Shown here: positions 22,366 through 32,105 of the stretch, piece after piece | Layout of the letters: each line of letters opens with the position of its first letter | Numbering within the stretch: the stretch's first letter is position 1 | Source of the DNA: Desmodus rotundus | Taxonomy: Eukaryota; Chordata; Mammalia; Chiroptera; Phyllostomidae | Assembly (NCBI RefSeq): GCF_022682495.2 | Contig: NC_071389.1 | Coordinates: 105,627,951-105,691,950 of the forward strand | DNA: 64,000 nucleotides | Direction: 5' to 3' | Notes under the pieces: model-generated | The model's input: only the letters and a program-made list of their open reading frames with translations | The model's database searches: none | What the model was told of the DNA's origin: nothing | Program-made: the position numbers and the translations under genes

Positions 22366-22700
22366 TTTGTTTTTTAATTATTTGATTGTTGTTCAGTTAC
22401 AGTTGTCTGAATATACCCCCCACCACTCCACCCCTACCCCAGCCATCCCTACCTCCCTCCCCGGCTCCCACCCCCCCTTGGTTTTGTCCATGTGTCCTTT
22501 ATATTTGTTCCTGAAAACCCTTTCCCCTTCCTCCCGTTATACTCTCCCACCTCCCCTCTGGTTACTGTCAGATTGTTCTTAATTTCAATGTCTCTGGTTA
22601 TATTTGCTTGCTTGTTTGTTTTGTTGAATAGGTTCCAGTCAAAGGTGAGATCATATGGTATTTGTCCTTTACCGCCTGGCTCATTTCACTTAGCATATTA
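22366..22700 (-). mobile_element. L1 3' end, severely 5'-truncated
   Basis: On the minus strand the segment runs from the ORF2 C-terminal end (atttcacttagcat region, 22,700) through the G-rich 3' UTR (C-rich on plus, 22,420-22,560) to gacaactgtaactgaac and an A-rich tail near 22,366. It belongs to the same 3' UTR class as the L1s at 29,805 and 3,597. I could not find a convincing TSD. Confidence 0.85.
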
Positions 22701-22784
22701 AATGAATACATTTTGTCCATCAAGTAAAATATTAAGAAGAAATTTTGACTGGGGATCATATTAACAGTGCTATTTTCATGAGGA

Positions 22785-23150
22785 TATATTTAGCAACTGT
22801 TTATTGAGTACCACTAATGTGTCAATGCTCACTGTGTTGGTACAAGAAATAATGAATAAGGCAGGTCTTCAGGCAGTGGGATTGGGGGAAAGTAGAGAGA
22901 AGAGGGAAAAGAAAATTTTGTAAGCAACTACGATGAAAGAGAGTGATGCTGCAAGAGAAATGTCAAAACATAACTATAAAACTAGCCATGTAGTCATAGA
23001 AGTGTCTATAAACAAAATATAGTTATGCTGTTATCAAAATGCAAAATACTGTGTAAGCCCAAAAGAGAAATTAATTTCAGTTGGAGGTGGGAATATTTGG
23101 CAAGGTTTCATAGAGAAAGTGACTTTTGAGTTGAACTTTGAAAAATATCC
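22785..23150 (-). mobile_element. L2 LINE fragment
   Basis: tttattgagtaccactaatgtg at the left and a later agtgacttttgagttgaactttgaaa segment correspond to the inverted 3' half of L2. Divergence is high. Confidence 0.55.
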
Positions 23151-25580
23151 CACTGGCATCTTGGGGGTTTCAAATCCACTGTGTCCATGGGTATATTCAC
23201 CATTTCCCCCTACACTCATCTGTGCCAGCCTCCAGGTCTCATGGTCTTGAACATGATCACTGATGTTACCATTCACACTTGAATTCTTTCTGTTGGGAAA
23301 TCCTAGAATCATGTGGCTCCCTCTTTTGCACCCTCCCAATATTAATTTGGTAACTATCATTACATGAAATTTTAAGTAGTTAAGAGTTTTTTTACAATTG
23401 ATGCACTTTGTGTATATTCAAAAACTTATCAAAAATATTTGAGTATATCAGTCTATTCATTAAATATTTAAAATTTTTAAGTCATACATAAAATGTCATA
23501 TCTAAAACAAGTCACTCATTTTTTCACATTAAAAATAATATTCTAATATCTAAATAATGTGCAGAAAATGATAGTGAACTTACTATTATAGAAAAGCTGT
23601 CCTGGTATGTAGTAATGATAGTATTTTTATTTTAATATTGTTCTAAGGATTTATTTCTTTGGATTTGTTCTTCTCTCTACAGAACCATAAGTTTTAGCAG
23701 TACTCTAGAGTTTTTAAACAGTAATACATTTCTGCCACCATTTGGAGGAGCCTTCATCACAGAGTAGTGAGGAGTTGAGTCTGATTTGCAAAGATGCCCT
23801 CATTTGAAATTCTGAACTCCCCCCTAGAAGAATTCTTATTCAAATTCCCATAATTAATGAACTGTACCTTCTTGATTTCTCTACTGCTAATATAATGGAA
23901 GTTACAGTTATAACTAATTATTTTGTAGAAATTCTGAGGATGGTCTTACACCACTGAAACAATATATATTCTGAAAAACAAGAGTGAAACCCTCAGCCCT
24001 TGACATGTGTAGTTAACCAACTACTTAGAATGTTGTTGATAGTTAGGTAATTATGAGATTAAATCAAGAGTGTGGGAGGCCTCTGTGTTTTTCTAATGAA
24101 ACTGTTTAATTTTTTAAAAACTTATGATGCATAATCATGGCCTCCCTTAATCCAAAATTTAAAATAGTATCTGTAAGTAGTTATTCTCTACAGTGGTCTC
24201 AGGAGTTAGGGAAAGCAGAAGTATATGAAAATTTCGTTCACTTTCTCCTTAAGCCTCATACCAAAGTTACTAAGAATTGGCAAAGTTCACTGATCCAAGA
24301 TTTACCCTTCTGATATCTTGCTACAGTGAAATAATAGAAAAATGTTTTGCAAACTAAAAGTTAGATATGAAGGTAAAGGAAATTACAGTTAATTAAAAGT
24401 TTCATTAAAATAATGTCGCCATGATTGTGAAGTCTTGAATTCTGATTTTGCCTTTGTTACTATAATGCTAATTAGATCTTTTACTTTGTTTAAAATTTTT
24501 TAGACTAAACAGCCCAATTTCCATCAACAAGATGGAGAATTTATATTTAAATTACCTTCAAAATTAATTACTTCATATGCCATTATTAAATGTAACTGGA
24601 TGGTCTCAGAAAACCAAGGTAAACACTTTATCTCTGATATATTCTTGTAGTCTGTTGCTGACTTGTATGAGGAAAGAAAGGTACTTTCTAACTGGAGTAT
24701 TTATCAACCCGACCCAAATACCCTTCACCAATTCTGGAATTGTTTCATACCTGTTGACATCACTTTCACTCTTGAAGTTTTAACTCAGAGACAGTTCTTT
24801 GAAGTCATACTTCCTCTCTCACCATAAGCTTTTAGAACTAGGCCTGAAGTTGTTTTATTTCTCCCAAGTAATACTTGCTGTTCAGGTAAATACCAGTACA
24901 AAAACAATCTCGGGGGTGGTCTCACAGTGCATAGTATGACCTGGACTTAAGATACACTAAATTTACCAAGATTGAATATAAGCAACTGTCCATTAAATTA
25001 TTTTTAATATATAAAACTCACTAAAATTATTAGTAATATCATATAGTAAGTATTAGCTACTATTACTATTAAGAACAGTGTAAAATATAATACTCAAATG
25101 TATTTTTCTTACTAATCTTAAACTAAACTGTTTCCATTCTCTGCTTAGACACTCCTAGTTCTCCCCAGACTGAAACAGATTTAAATGTTTTGCATTTACC
25201 TCTTTGTGGCTTCAAGACTGCAAGATACTATGCCATCTATGAAAAGTGGAGTCTTATTCTTGAACTTAATTGTTCATGAAAGAACTTAGTCGTTTTTTGC
25301 TAATCAGTTGTCAGACCTCCTACCTAGGTTTTGCCTACAACAAACAGAAAATAATACAGAATAAAATGACTGTATACATCAAGTTTCCTTGTGACTATGC
25401 ATGTCTAGTCAGAATAAGATTTTTCTAACACCTTCCAACTATTCTGTTTTAAATTTCAATCTATGAAAACATAATTACATTTATTCATGAGGTTGACTTT
25501 TGACTATGTTTAAAGGGTCCATGATACTATTTTGGAGGAATAATTTACCTGAAAAACCTTACAAGAATATGAAAATTGAC
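23151..25580. other. Unique AT-rich sequence without recognisable genes
   Basis: About 2.4 kb with no nameable repeat or coding exon. A 108-codon minus-strand ORF at 23,034-23,360 has no recognisable domain. If the window contains host regulatory DNA, stretches like this are where to look, but nothing in the sequence alone shows it. Confidence 0.5.
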
Positions 25581-25599
25581 TTTAATTAAGAAGGAGGGG

Positions 25600-27405
25600 G
25601 AACAAGAGAGTTCCGGCCAAAATGGAGGTGTAGGTAGAAACCCTTTGCATTCTTGCACAACCAAAAGGAGAATAACAAACAATCTAAAATTAATAAACAA
25701 CCAGAAGTGCCAGAAAAACCAAACTGCATGGAACTCCAACAACCACAGAATTAAAGAAACAGTCAAACAGAACAACCAGACTGGTAAGGCGGAAGATGGA
25801 GAGAAACTGTGGTGAGGCTGCAGACCCAGGTTGCGGACTGTGAGGGCAGGGCTGGCTGAGAAACTGTGGTAAGGTGGCGGGTTGTTCAGGCAAGGCAGCA
25901 GGCTGCATGGTAGGGGCTGACTTAAGGGGAAACTGAGACTCAGAGCTTGCTGTGGACTACAGCGGTTGCCTCGGTGGGAGAAACTCCTGGTCTCACTCGA
26001 AAGTTCATTGAAAAGTGTGCTAGAGACAAGCAGGAGCTGCATTGTTCCCTCTCTGGCCCCTCCCCCACAAGCAGCTCTGCAGCACAGCAAGGAGGGTTGC
26101 CTTGCCTGGGTGAATACCTAAGGCCCTGTCTCCTTACAACTTAACAGGTGTGGTGAGACAAAGAAATATGGCCAAAAGGAAAGAACAGAGCAAAACCTCA
26201 GAAAGAGAGCTAAGCAATGAGGAGATAGCCAACCTATCTGATGGAGAGTTCAAAGTCCTGGCAATCAAAATACTCCCAGAACTGACTGAGCTTGGTTGAA
26301 AAATGAAAGAACAAATGAAAGATACCCAAAATGAAATAAAGCAAAATATTCAGGGAACCAACAGTGACAGGAAGGAAACCAGGGCTCAAAGCAATGATTT
26401 GAAACAAAAGGGAAAAATAAACATCCAACCAGAACAGAATGAAGAAACTAGAATTCAAAAAGTGAAGAGAGACTTACAAACCCCTGGGACAACCTGAAAC
26501 ATTCCAATATCAGAATTATAGGGGTGCCAGAAGGAGAAGAACAACAGCAAGAAATGGAAAAGTTATTTGAACAAATGATGAAGGAAAACTTCCCCAATCT
26601 GGTGAAGGAAATAGACTTCAAGGAAGTCCAGGAAGCCCAGAGAGTCCCAAAGAAATTGGGCCCAAAGAGGAACACACCAAGGCACATCATCATTAAGTTA
26701 CCCAAGATTAAAGATAAGGAGAGAATCTTTAAAGCAGCAAGAGAAAAGGAGACAGTTACCTACAAAGGAGAGAGTTACCATAAGGCTATCAGCTGATTTC
26801 TCAAAAGAAACCTTACAGGCAAGAAGGGGCTGGAAAGACGTATTTGAAGTCATGAAAGGCAAGGACCTACATCCAAGATTACTCTATCCAGCAAAGCTTT
26901 CATTTAAAATGGAAGGGCAGATAAAGTGCTTCCCAGATAAGGTCAAGTTAAAGGAGTTCATCATCACCAAGCCCTTATTATATGAAATGTCAAAGGGACT
27001 TACGTAAGAAAAGGAAGATCAAAACTATGAACAATAAAATGACAACACACTCACAACTATCAACAAATGAACCTAAAAAAACAAAGAAAAGCAACAAAAA
27101 CTAAGCAAATAACTAGAACAGGAACAGAATCAGAGAAATGGATATCACACGGAGGGATTTTAGTGGGAGGAGAAAGGGAGGAGAAAGGGGGGAAAATGTA
27201 CAGGAAAGAGGAAGCATAACTGGTAGGCATTAAATAGACAGGGAGAGGTCAAAAATGGTATAAGAAACAGAGAACTCAAAGAACTTATATGTACAACCCA
27301 TGGACATGAACTGGGGGGGGATGCTGGAGGTTTGGGGGGAGCAAGGTGGAGGGGGATAAAGGGGGAAAATTGGGACAACTGTAATATCATAATAAAATAT
27401 ACTTT
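25600..27405 (+). mobile_element. Half-L1 (HAL1-type) retrotransposon, copy 3
   Basis: A YY1-like ggccaaaatggaggtg near 25,616 marks the 5' end. The leader runs to 26,167, ORF1 follows, and a purine-rich 3' UTR (27,140-27,370) ends in gggacaactgtaat, aataaaatata. No ORF2 is present. Flanking actttaa...ggaggggg and actttaa...ggcagggggg may be a decayed TSD (about 25,579-25,600 and 27,401-27,419). Confidence 0.87.
26168..27007 (+). pseudogene. HAL1 ORF1 pseudogene, copy 3
   Basis: The start codon is ATG 26,168 (MAKRKEQSKTSERELSNEE) and the natural stop is TAA 27,005-27,007, giving about 280 codons. A premature TGA occurs at 26,297-26,299. A frameshift near 26,470 follows, then the RRM/NFPNL/TPRHIIIKLPKIKDKERI block stays open to about 26,770, where another frameshift occurs. 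The C-terminal KETLQARRGW and LHPRLLYPAKLSF motifs are intact in the third frame. It would be an RNA-binding chaperone of the L1 ORF1p class if whole. Confidence 0.85.
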
Positions 27406-27419
27406 AAAGGGCAGGGGGG

Positions 27420-28104
27420 AATTGCATGAAATAAGAATTCCCCTCCAAAATTTATGGAATATATAATCATTTCTATGGAGCACGAGCCCTATCTATTTAA
27501 TGTGTGTAGCACAGTGGCACAAAAATATGGGCATTTAACAAAAGCTTTTAATAATCACGAGATGGACTTCCTTTGATATGAAGAAGTAACTGAAACTGCT
27601 TTTGTTCTCATTGTCCCTAGAAGTGTAGGAAGCAGGGCATTTATTCAACACTGTGCTTGAACAAGAAAGCTACATACAAAACCAGAAGCACACCATGTAG
27701 AAAATTCAAGATTTCCAGAAGCCCAATCACATGAAGGATATGTAAATAGAGCTATACGTGTCAGTGTGTGGATGCAGAATAAGTAAAGCACATACTGGAA
27801 TTGCTTTATGAAAGCTAAGTGGTCATAAAATGAGATGCAGAAGTTCAAAGTGAAAAGTCACCTTTAGGCTAAGAGTAAAAGGAAGACCCAATTATGCCCT
27901 AAAGCAGTAGTTTTCACTGACATCTAGAAATTTACAAGTGATTTTTTAAAGAATGAGAATTTGAGTCATTTATTGCTTGCTTTATTGGTGTACTTATTTA
28001 AGCAGAAGTGTTGCTTCTATGCAAAGCTTCAGACTTCTTTTTCACTCCTACTCTCTCTGCTTGTGAATCATCAAGACTAGTGTGCTATCCTTCACATGCA
28101 AAGA
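27420..28104. other. Unique sequence
   Basis: I recognise no gene or repeat in this stretch. Confidence 0.5.
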
Positions 28105-28345
28105 AAAGTCTCTCTCTACGCTGCTATAACAAATTACTATACACTAGGTGGCTTACTGACATTTATTTCTCACAGTTCTGGAAGTCCAACAGCATTTCTT
28201 GTGTCTCTTCATGTAAGGGCACTAATCCCATTCATGAGGGTTCCACCCTCATGACCTAATCATCTCCAATAGGCCCTCACTCCAAAGATCATCACCATTG
28301 GGGATTAGGGCTTCAACATATGAATGGGGAGAGAGGGAAACAAAC
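28105..28345 (-). mobile_element. MLT1 LTR (ERVL-MaLR), inverted, internally deleted
   Basis: Inverted MLT1 landmarks are acgctgctataacaaatta, aggtggcttactgacatttatttctcac, gtaagggcactaatcccatt, atgagggttccaccctcatg and gattagggcttcaacatatga. The middle of the LTR is missing. Confidence 0.8.
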
Positions 28346-28734
28346 ACCAATCCTGAGGGAATGCACTAACTTCCTAATCATCTGTTCTGCTTTATTCTAT
28401 CTTCTAATGAAGCACATGCATTTATAAACTTCTTAGCAGGTTGTTAGAGAACCCTGGGTGGCTATAGACTCTGCTTAGACAATCTTAGTTTCCTCCAGAC
28501 TTAAGCAAGGATAAACACACAGAGAATGAAATGTATAACCCTTGGCCTCATTAACTCAAGAACTAAAACAAGTTGTAAAGTATATAGAATTTGGTTTTGG
28601 TGTCCTAAAGCCTTGTTTGCTATTTTCTTAATTGTCTCCACCACCCACCTGCATCCTCCCTTCTGTTGTGACCTGTGCTTTCTGCACTGTATCTATCAAA
28701 GCACTCTCTGAAGGCAATACAGGAATTCAGAACA
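28346..28734. other. Unique sequence
   Basis: No gene or repeat recognised. Confidence 0.45.
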
Positions 28735-28960
28735 GAGGCTTTGGGAATCAAACTCAAAGTAGTTTATTGCCTGGCTCTGCCACTCAATGAATATATCATT
28801 TCAGACAAGTGAGGCAACCTGGCATTGCTTGCTCAGTTTTCTCATTTGTAAAATAGGAATAGTGCCTACCACACAGAATTCTGCAGAGGTTAAACAAGGT
28901 AGTATGTTCAAGTGTTTAGTACAGTGCCCAGCAAATAGAAACACATTCTAAATAGCTGGA
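28735..28960 (+). mobile_element. MIR SINE
   Basis: Sense-strand MIR landmarks are cctggctctgccactcaa, gtgaggcaacctgg, ctcagttttctcatttgtaaa, ataggaatagtgcctaccac and agtacagtgcccagcaaata. Nearly the whole consensus is represented. Confidence 0.85.
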
Positions 28961-29269
28961 AATGGAAATGGAAGTAGACCTGTTGGCAGTAAGAGTCATG
29001 CATTTAACTTACTAGATAAGGTGTTATTCCAGAAAAATTTACTTTTTAACAGGGTATAAGGACATAACCTCTAAATATGAAATTAGGAATGCTACACAGT
29101 TAGTTGGTGGAAAAGGCTTTCCTTTATCAGAGCTTATCCCAGCATCCCTGTAATCATAGTCATATGCTTGCTTTGCCAAATACAGAACCACAGACTATCA
29201 ACCTCTTTTTGCTACTTGGCTGTGCTGTATCTTAGGATGACTATTTTCTACTTTGTTATACTTTGAATT
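28961..29269. other. Unique sequence
   Basis: No gene or repeat recognised in this roughly 300-bp spacer. Confidence 0.45.
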
Positions 29270-29735
29270 AGTTTCCTAATACTGCCGTAACAAATTACAA
29301 GCTTGGGAACTTAAAACAATATAGATTTATTCTTTATGCTTCTGGAGGTCAGAAGTCCAAAATCAAGCAAGGCTGATGTCAGCAAGGCTGGTTCCTGCTG
29401 GAGGCTCGGAATGAGAAACTGCTCCGTGTATCTCTCAGCTCCTGGTGGTTGCCGGCATTCCTTGGCATTCCTTGTGTTGTAGCTGATCACTGAATCTCTG
29501 CCTCTCGTTTCTCATAACCTTCCCCTCTGTGTCTATGTCAGATCTCCCTCTGCCTTTCTCTTATAAGTATACCTGCCCCTGTCATAGGATTTAGGGCCCA
29601 CTCTGTATCCAGGATGATCTCATTTAAAAGCCTGAATTTAATTATACCTGGAAACACCATGTTTCTCTCCACAAATTCCAGGGTTGGGACATGGATGTAT
29701 CTTTCTGGAGGATTCCAGTTCAACTACTATATCCT
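29270..29735 (-). mobile_element. MLT1-class LTR (ERVL-MaLR), inverted
   Basis: tagtttcctaatactgccgt, aacaaattacaagcttggga, atttattctttatgcttctg, aggtcagaagtccaaaatca, then ttatacctggaaacaccatg and caactactat follow the order of an inverted MLT1-type LTR. The subfamily cannot be named from sight. Confidence 0.6.
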
Positions 29736-29792
29736 TACTGTGTGAGAGAAAAGACCAGATATGAGGAGAATGGGAAGGTGAACTGGTAAAGG

Positions 29793-29804
29793 AAAACTGT
29801 ACTT
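29793..29804. repeat. TSD of the full-length L1 (left copy)
   Basis: aaaactgtactt here is repeated perfectly at 36,174-36,185, directly after the L1 A-tail. The leading As overlap the tail, so the informative part is actgtactt. Confidence 0.75.
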
Positions 29805-31133
29805 TGGAGAGAAGATGGCCGCGAGATAGGTGGGAGCGAGTTAACTTCCCCCTGCACCTGGGTGAAACACCTACCCATTCTACTGAGAAACAAAGCGAAT
29901 AGCCAAAAGCAGCCCAGCGTTTAGGAAGATAGGAGACCAAAAAGTACAGAGGACACTGAGAAAACAGAAGGTAAGGGGATTGCTTCAAGACAAAAAGGTC
30001 CCTGGGACCAACGTGGGGAACAGGGTGGCTGCAGCCCCAAGCCCGCCCATACAGGGCCTGCCTCAGGACTCCTGGGAGAGAGCCAGGTTAATGGCCCCCT
30101 CTGCTGCCAAACAAGGCCTGAGCAACACTGTTAGAGACCTGGTTGCCTAAAGTCGCAGGGAGGGGAAAAAGGATGAAGTGGAAAACCCAGGGAGACCACA
30201 GGCGCTGGCAGAGGAGGGTTGAAAGTTGGGCCGCGTGCGATCCTGACCCGGACAGACCCTGGCCTAGCTGGAGAGGTGTGCTGTGTGAGAGGTCAGGCCC
30301 TTCCTTGTATGGAGGGAGCCACAGGATCGAGCAGGAGGATTTTTCCCAAAAAGAAAAAGACGCTCTGGGGTACTTTGGGGAATTCCCCTGCAGCAACAGC
30401 TCCAGTCTCCTCTGCACCCCACCACCCATCAGGGGACTGTACACACCTCATTTCAGAGGGAGCTGAGACTACAGGCACCACCCGGGGGAGGGTGCCCAGC
30501 AAATGGGTGTGTCTGCACCTCATCTCGGAGGTAACTGAGACCACAGGGAGAGTGCGAATCAAGGAAGGCTCTGCACGCACACCCATAGCCCGGAGAAGGC
30601 CTACCATAAAAAAAGAGTGGGTAGAAGCTGGGAACACCAGGATTCCTCCTGGGAGAGGAAACCCACCAAGAAGGGAATCACCAACAGATAACAACAGAAG
30701 AAGGTGAAGGAGGGAGTGGAAGTCACACTAACTCAACCCAGGACCTATCTGGAGATACAACTAAATAGTGAGAACAAACAACTGAACAAGAACAAGAGAA
30801 AAGCCTCAAAACCTTGTAAACACAGAAGAACCAGCTCCAACACAACCTGCCCACACATGCACAACAGAAGACAAGAGGTGGGGGACAGACTGACCCTCAG
30901 ATAACCAGCTGGTGGGAAAGACCCACCAAAGAAAGACCCAACAAGAACCAAAAACCAAAGACATACACAGAGACAACAGAAACCACAGCCCAATATCAGT
31001 AAGATCAGGAGATCAAGGAGACTGTACACAAAATCTCACAGGTATTCTACCACAGAAGTTTACACCAAAAACTCAGGGGGTCAGAACAGAGCAACTTAAG
31101 AAGCAGAGGCTAACAGGAAGAATCTCACAAACA
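29805..31133 (+). promoter_or_regulatory. L1 5' UTR with internal promoter and YY1-like site
   Basis: L1 5' UTRs carry an internal Pol II promoter. The element opens with gaagatggccgcgag at 29,811-29,825, matching the YY1-binding core that sets L1 transcription start in other mammals. The first 900 bp are GC-richer than the surroundings and unrelated to the leader of the old L1 at 11,058. The final 0.4 kb are shared with it. Two copies of a 72-bp unit occur at 30,444 and 30,516. Sense and antisense ORFs of 107-162 codons overlap here, but no function can be claimed for them. Confidence 0.7.
30444..30556 (+). repeat. 72-bp tandem unit in the L1 5' UTR, about 1.6 copies
   Basis: cacctcatttcagagggagc at 30,444 recurs as cacctcatctcggaggtaac at 30,516, and both are followed by tgagactacagg/tgagaccacagg. 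This is a partial tandem duplication, reminiscent of the promoter monomers of rodent L1s. Confidence 0.7.
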
Positions 31134-32051
31134 ATGGGAAGACAAAGAAACAATGCCCAAATGAAAGGAAAGGGGGAAGTCTCAGAAACAATGCCAAATG
31201 AAAAAGAGGCAAGTCAACTATCAGATTCTGAGTTAAAGGAATTGGTTATGAGGAAGCTTAATGAGCTCATGCAGAATTACCAAAAACTACAGGTAAACTA
31301 CAATGAACTCACTGCAAACTATATGAACATGAAAAAGGAAATAGAAACTATCAACAAGGGCCAAGAGGAAGTGAAGAATACAATTTCTGAATTGAAGAAC
31401 ACAGTAGAAGGAATCAAAAGCAGGCTTGATGAAGCAGAGGATCGGATCAGTGAACTGGAGGACAAGGTAGAAAAAAACACCCAGAATGAGCAAGAAAAGG
31501 AAAAGAGGCTCAGAAAGAATGAAGAGGGGTTAAGGGAAATGCAGGACAACATGAAATGTAATAATATCCATATAATAGGGATACCAGAAGGAGAAGAGGA
31601 AGAGCAAGGGATAGAAAATCTGTTTGAAAAAGTAATGATGGAAAATTTCCCTAATTTGAGAAAAAGTCACACAAATCCAGGAATCACAGAGAGTCCCAAT
31701 GAGGAGGAACCCAAAGAGGCCCACTGCAAGACACATCATAATTAAAATGGCAAAATTCCAAGACAAAGAAAGAATCTTAAAGGCAGCAAGGGAAAAAAGG
31801 AAGTAACATACAAGGGAGCCCCAATAATGTTAGCAACTGACTTCTCAATGGAAACGCTCCAAGCCAGAAGAGAATAGCAAAAAATATTCCAAGTAATGAG
31901 AACCAGAGGCCTGCAACCAAGACTACTTTACCCAGCAAGGCTCTCAATCAAGATAGAAGGCCAAATAAGGAGTTTCACAGACAAAAGAAGTCTAAAGGAA
32001 TATACCTCCACCAAACCAGCTCTGCAAGAGATGCTAAAGGGGCTGCTGTAA
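31134..32051 (+). pseudogene. L1 ORF1 pseudogene, nearly intact
   Basis: ORF1 starts at ATG 31,134 (MGRQRNNAQM). The N-terminal half is open for about 175 codons, with a long coiled coil (heptads from about residue 40 to 140, e.g. EGIKSRLDEAEDRISELEDK) and the RRM start IIGIPEGEEEEQG, then NFPNL. A frameshift at about 31,660 and a second at about 31,795 displace the middle, and a TAG at 31,875-31,877 replaces a Trp codon in the C-terminal domain. The natural stop is TAA 32,049-32,051, giving 306 codons overall. Its role when whole is binding and packaging L1 RNA in the cytoplasm. Confidence 0.88.
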
Positions 32052-32105
32052 GGAAAGGAAGGAAAAGAGAGAAAGAGGGAAGAACACAGGTACTAAGAAT
32101 TGGCA

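Noticed and set aside
25545..26090. 181-codon minus-strand ORF as a real gene
   Set aside because: It lies wholly in a HAL1 leader and extends into its flank, is hydrophobic and low-complexity, and has no known domain. It was kept only as a speculative antisense-ORF finding.
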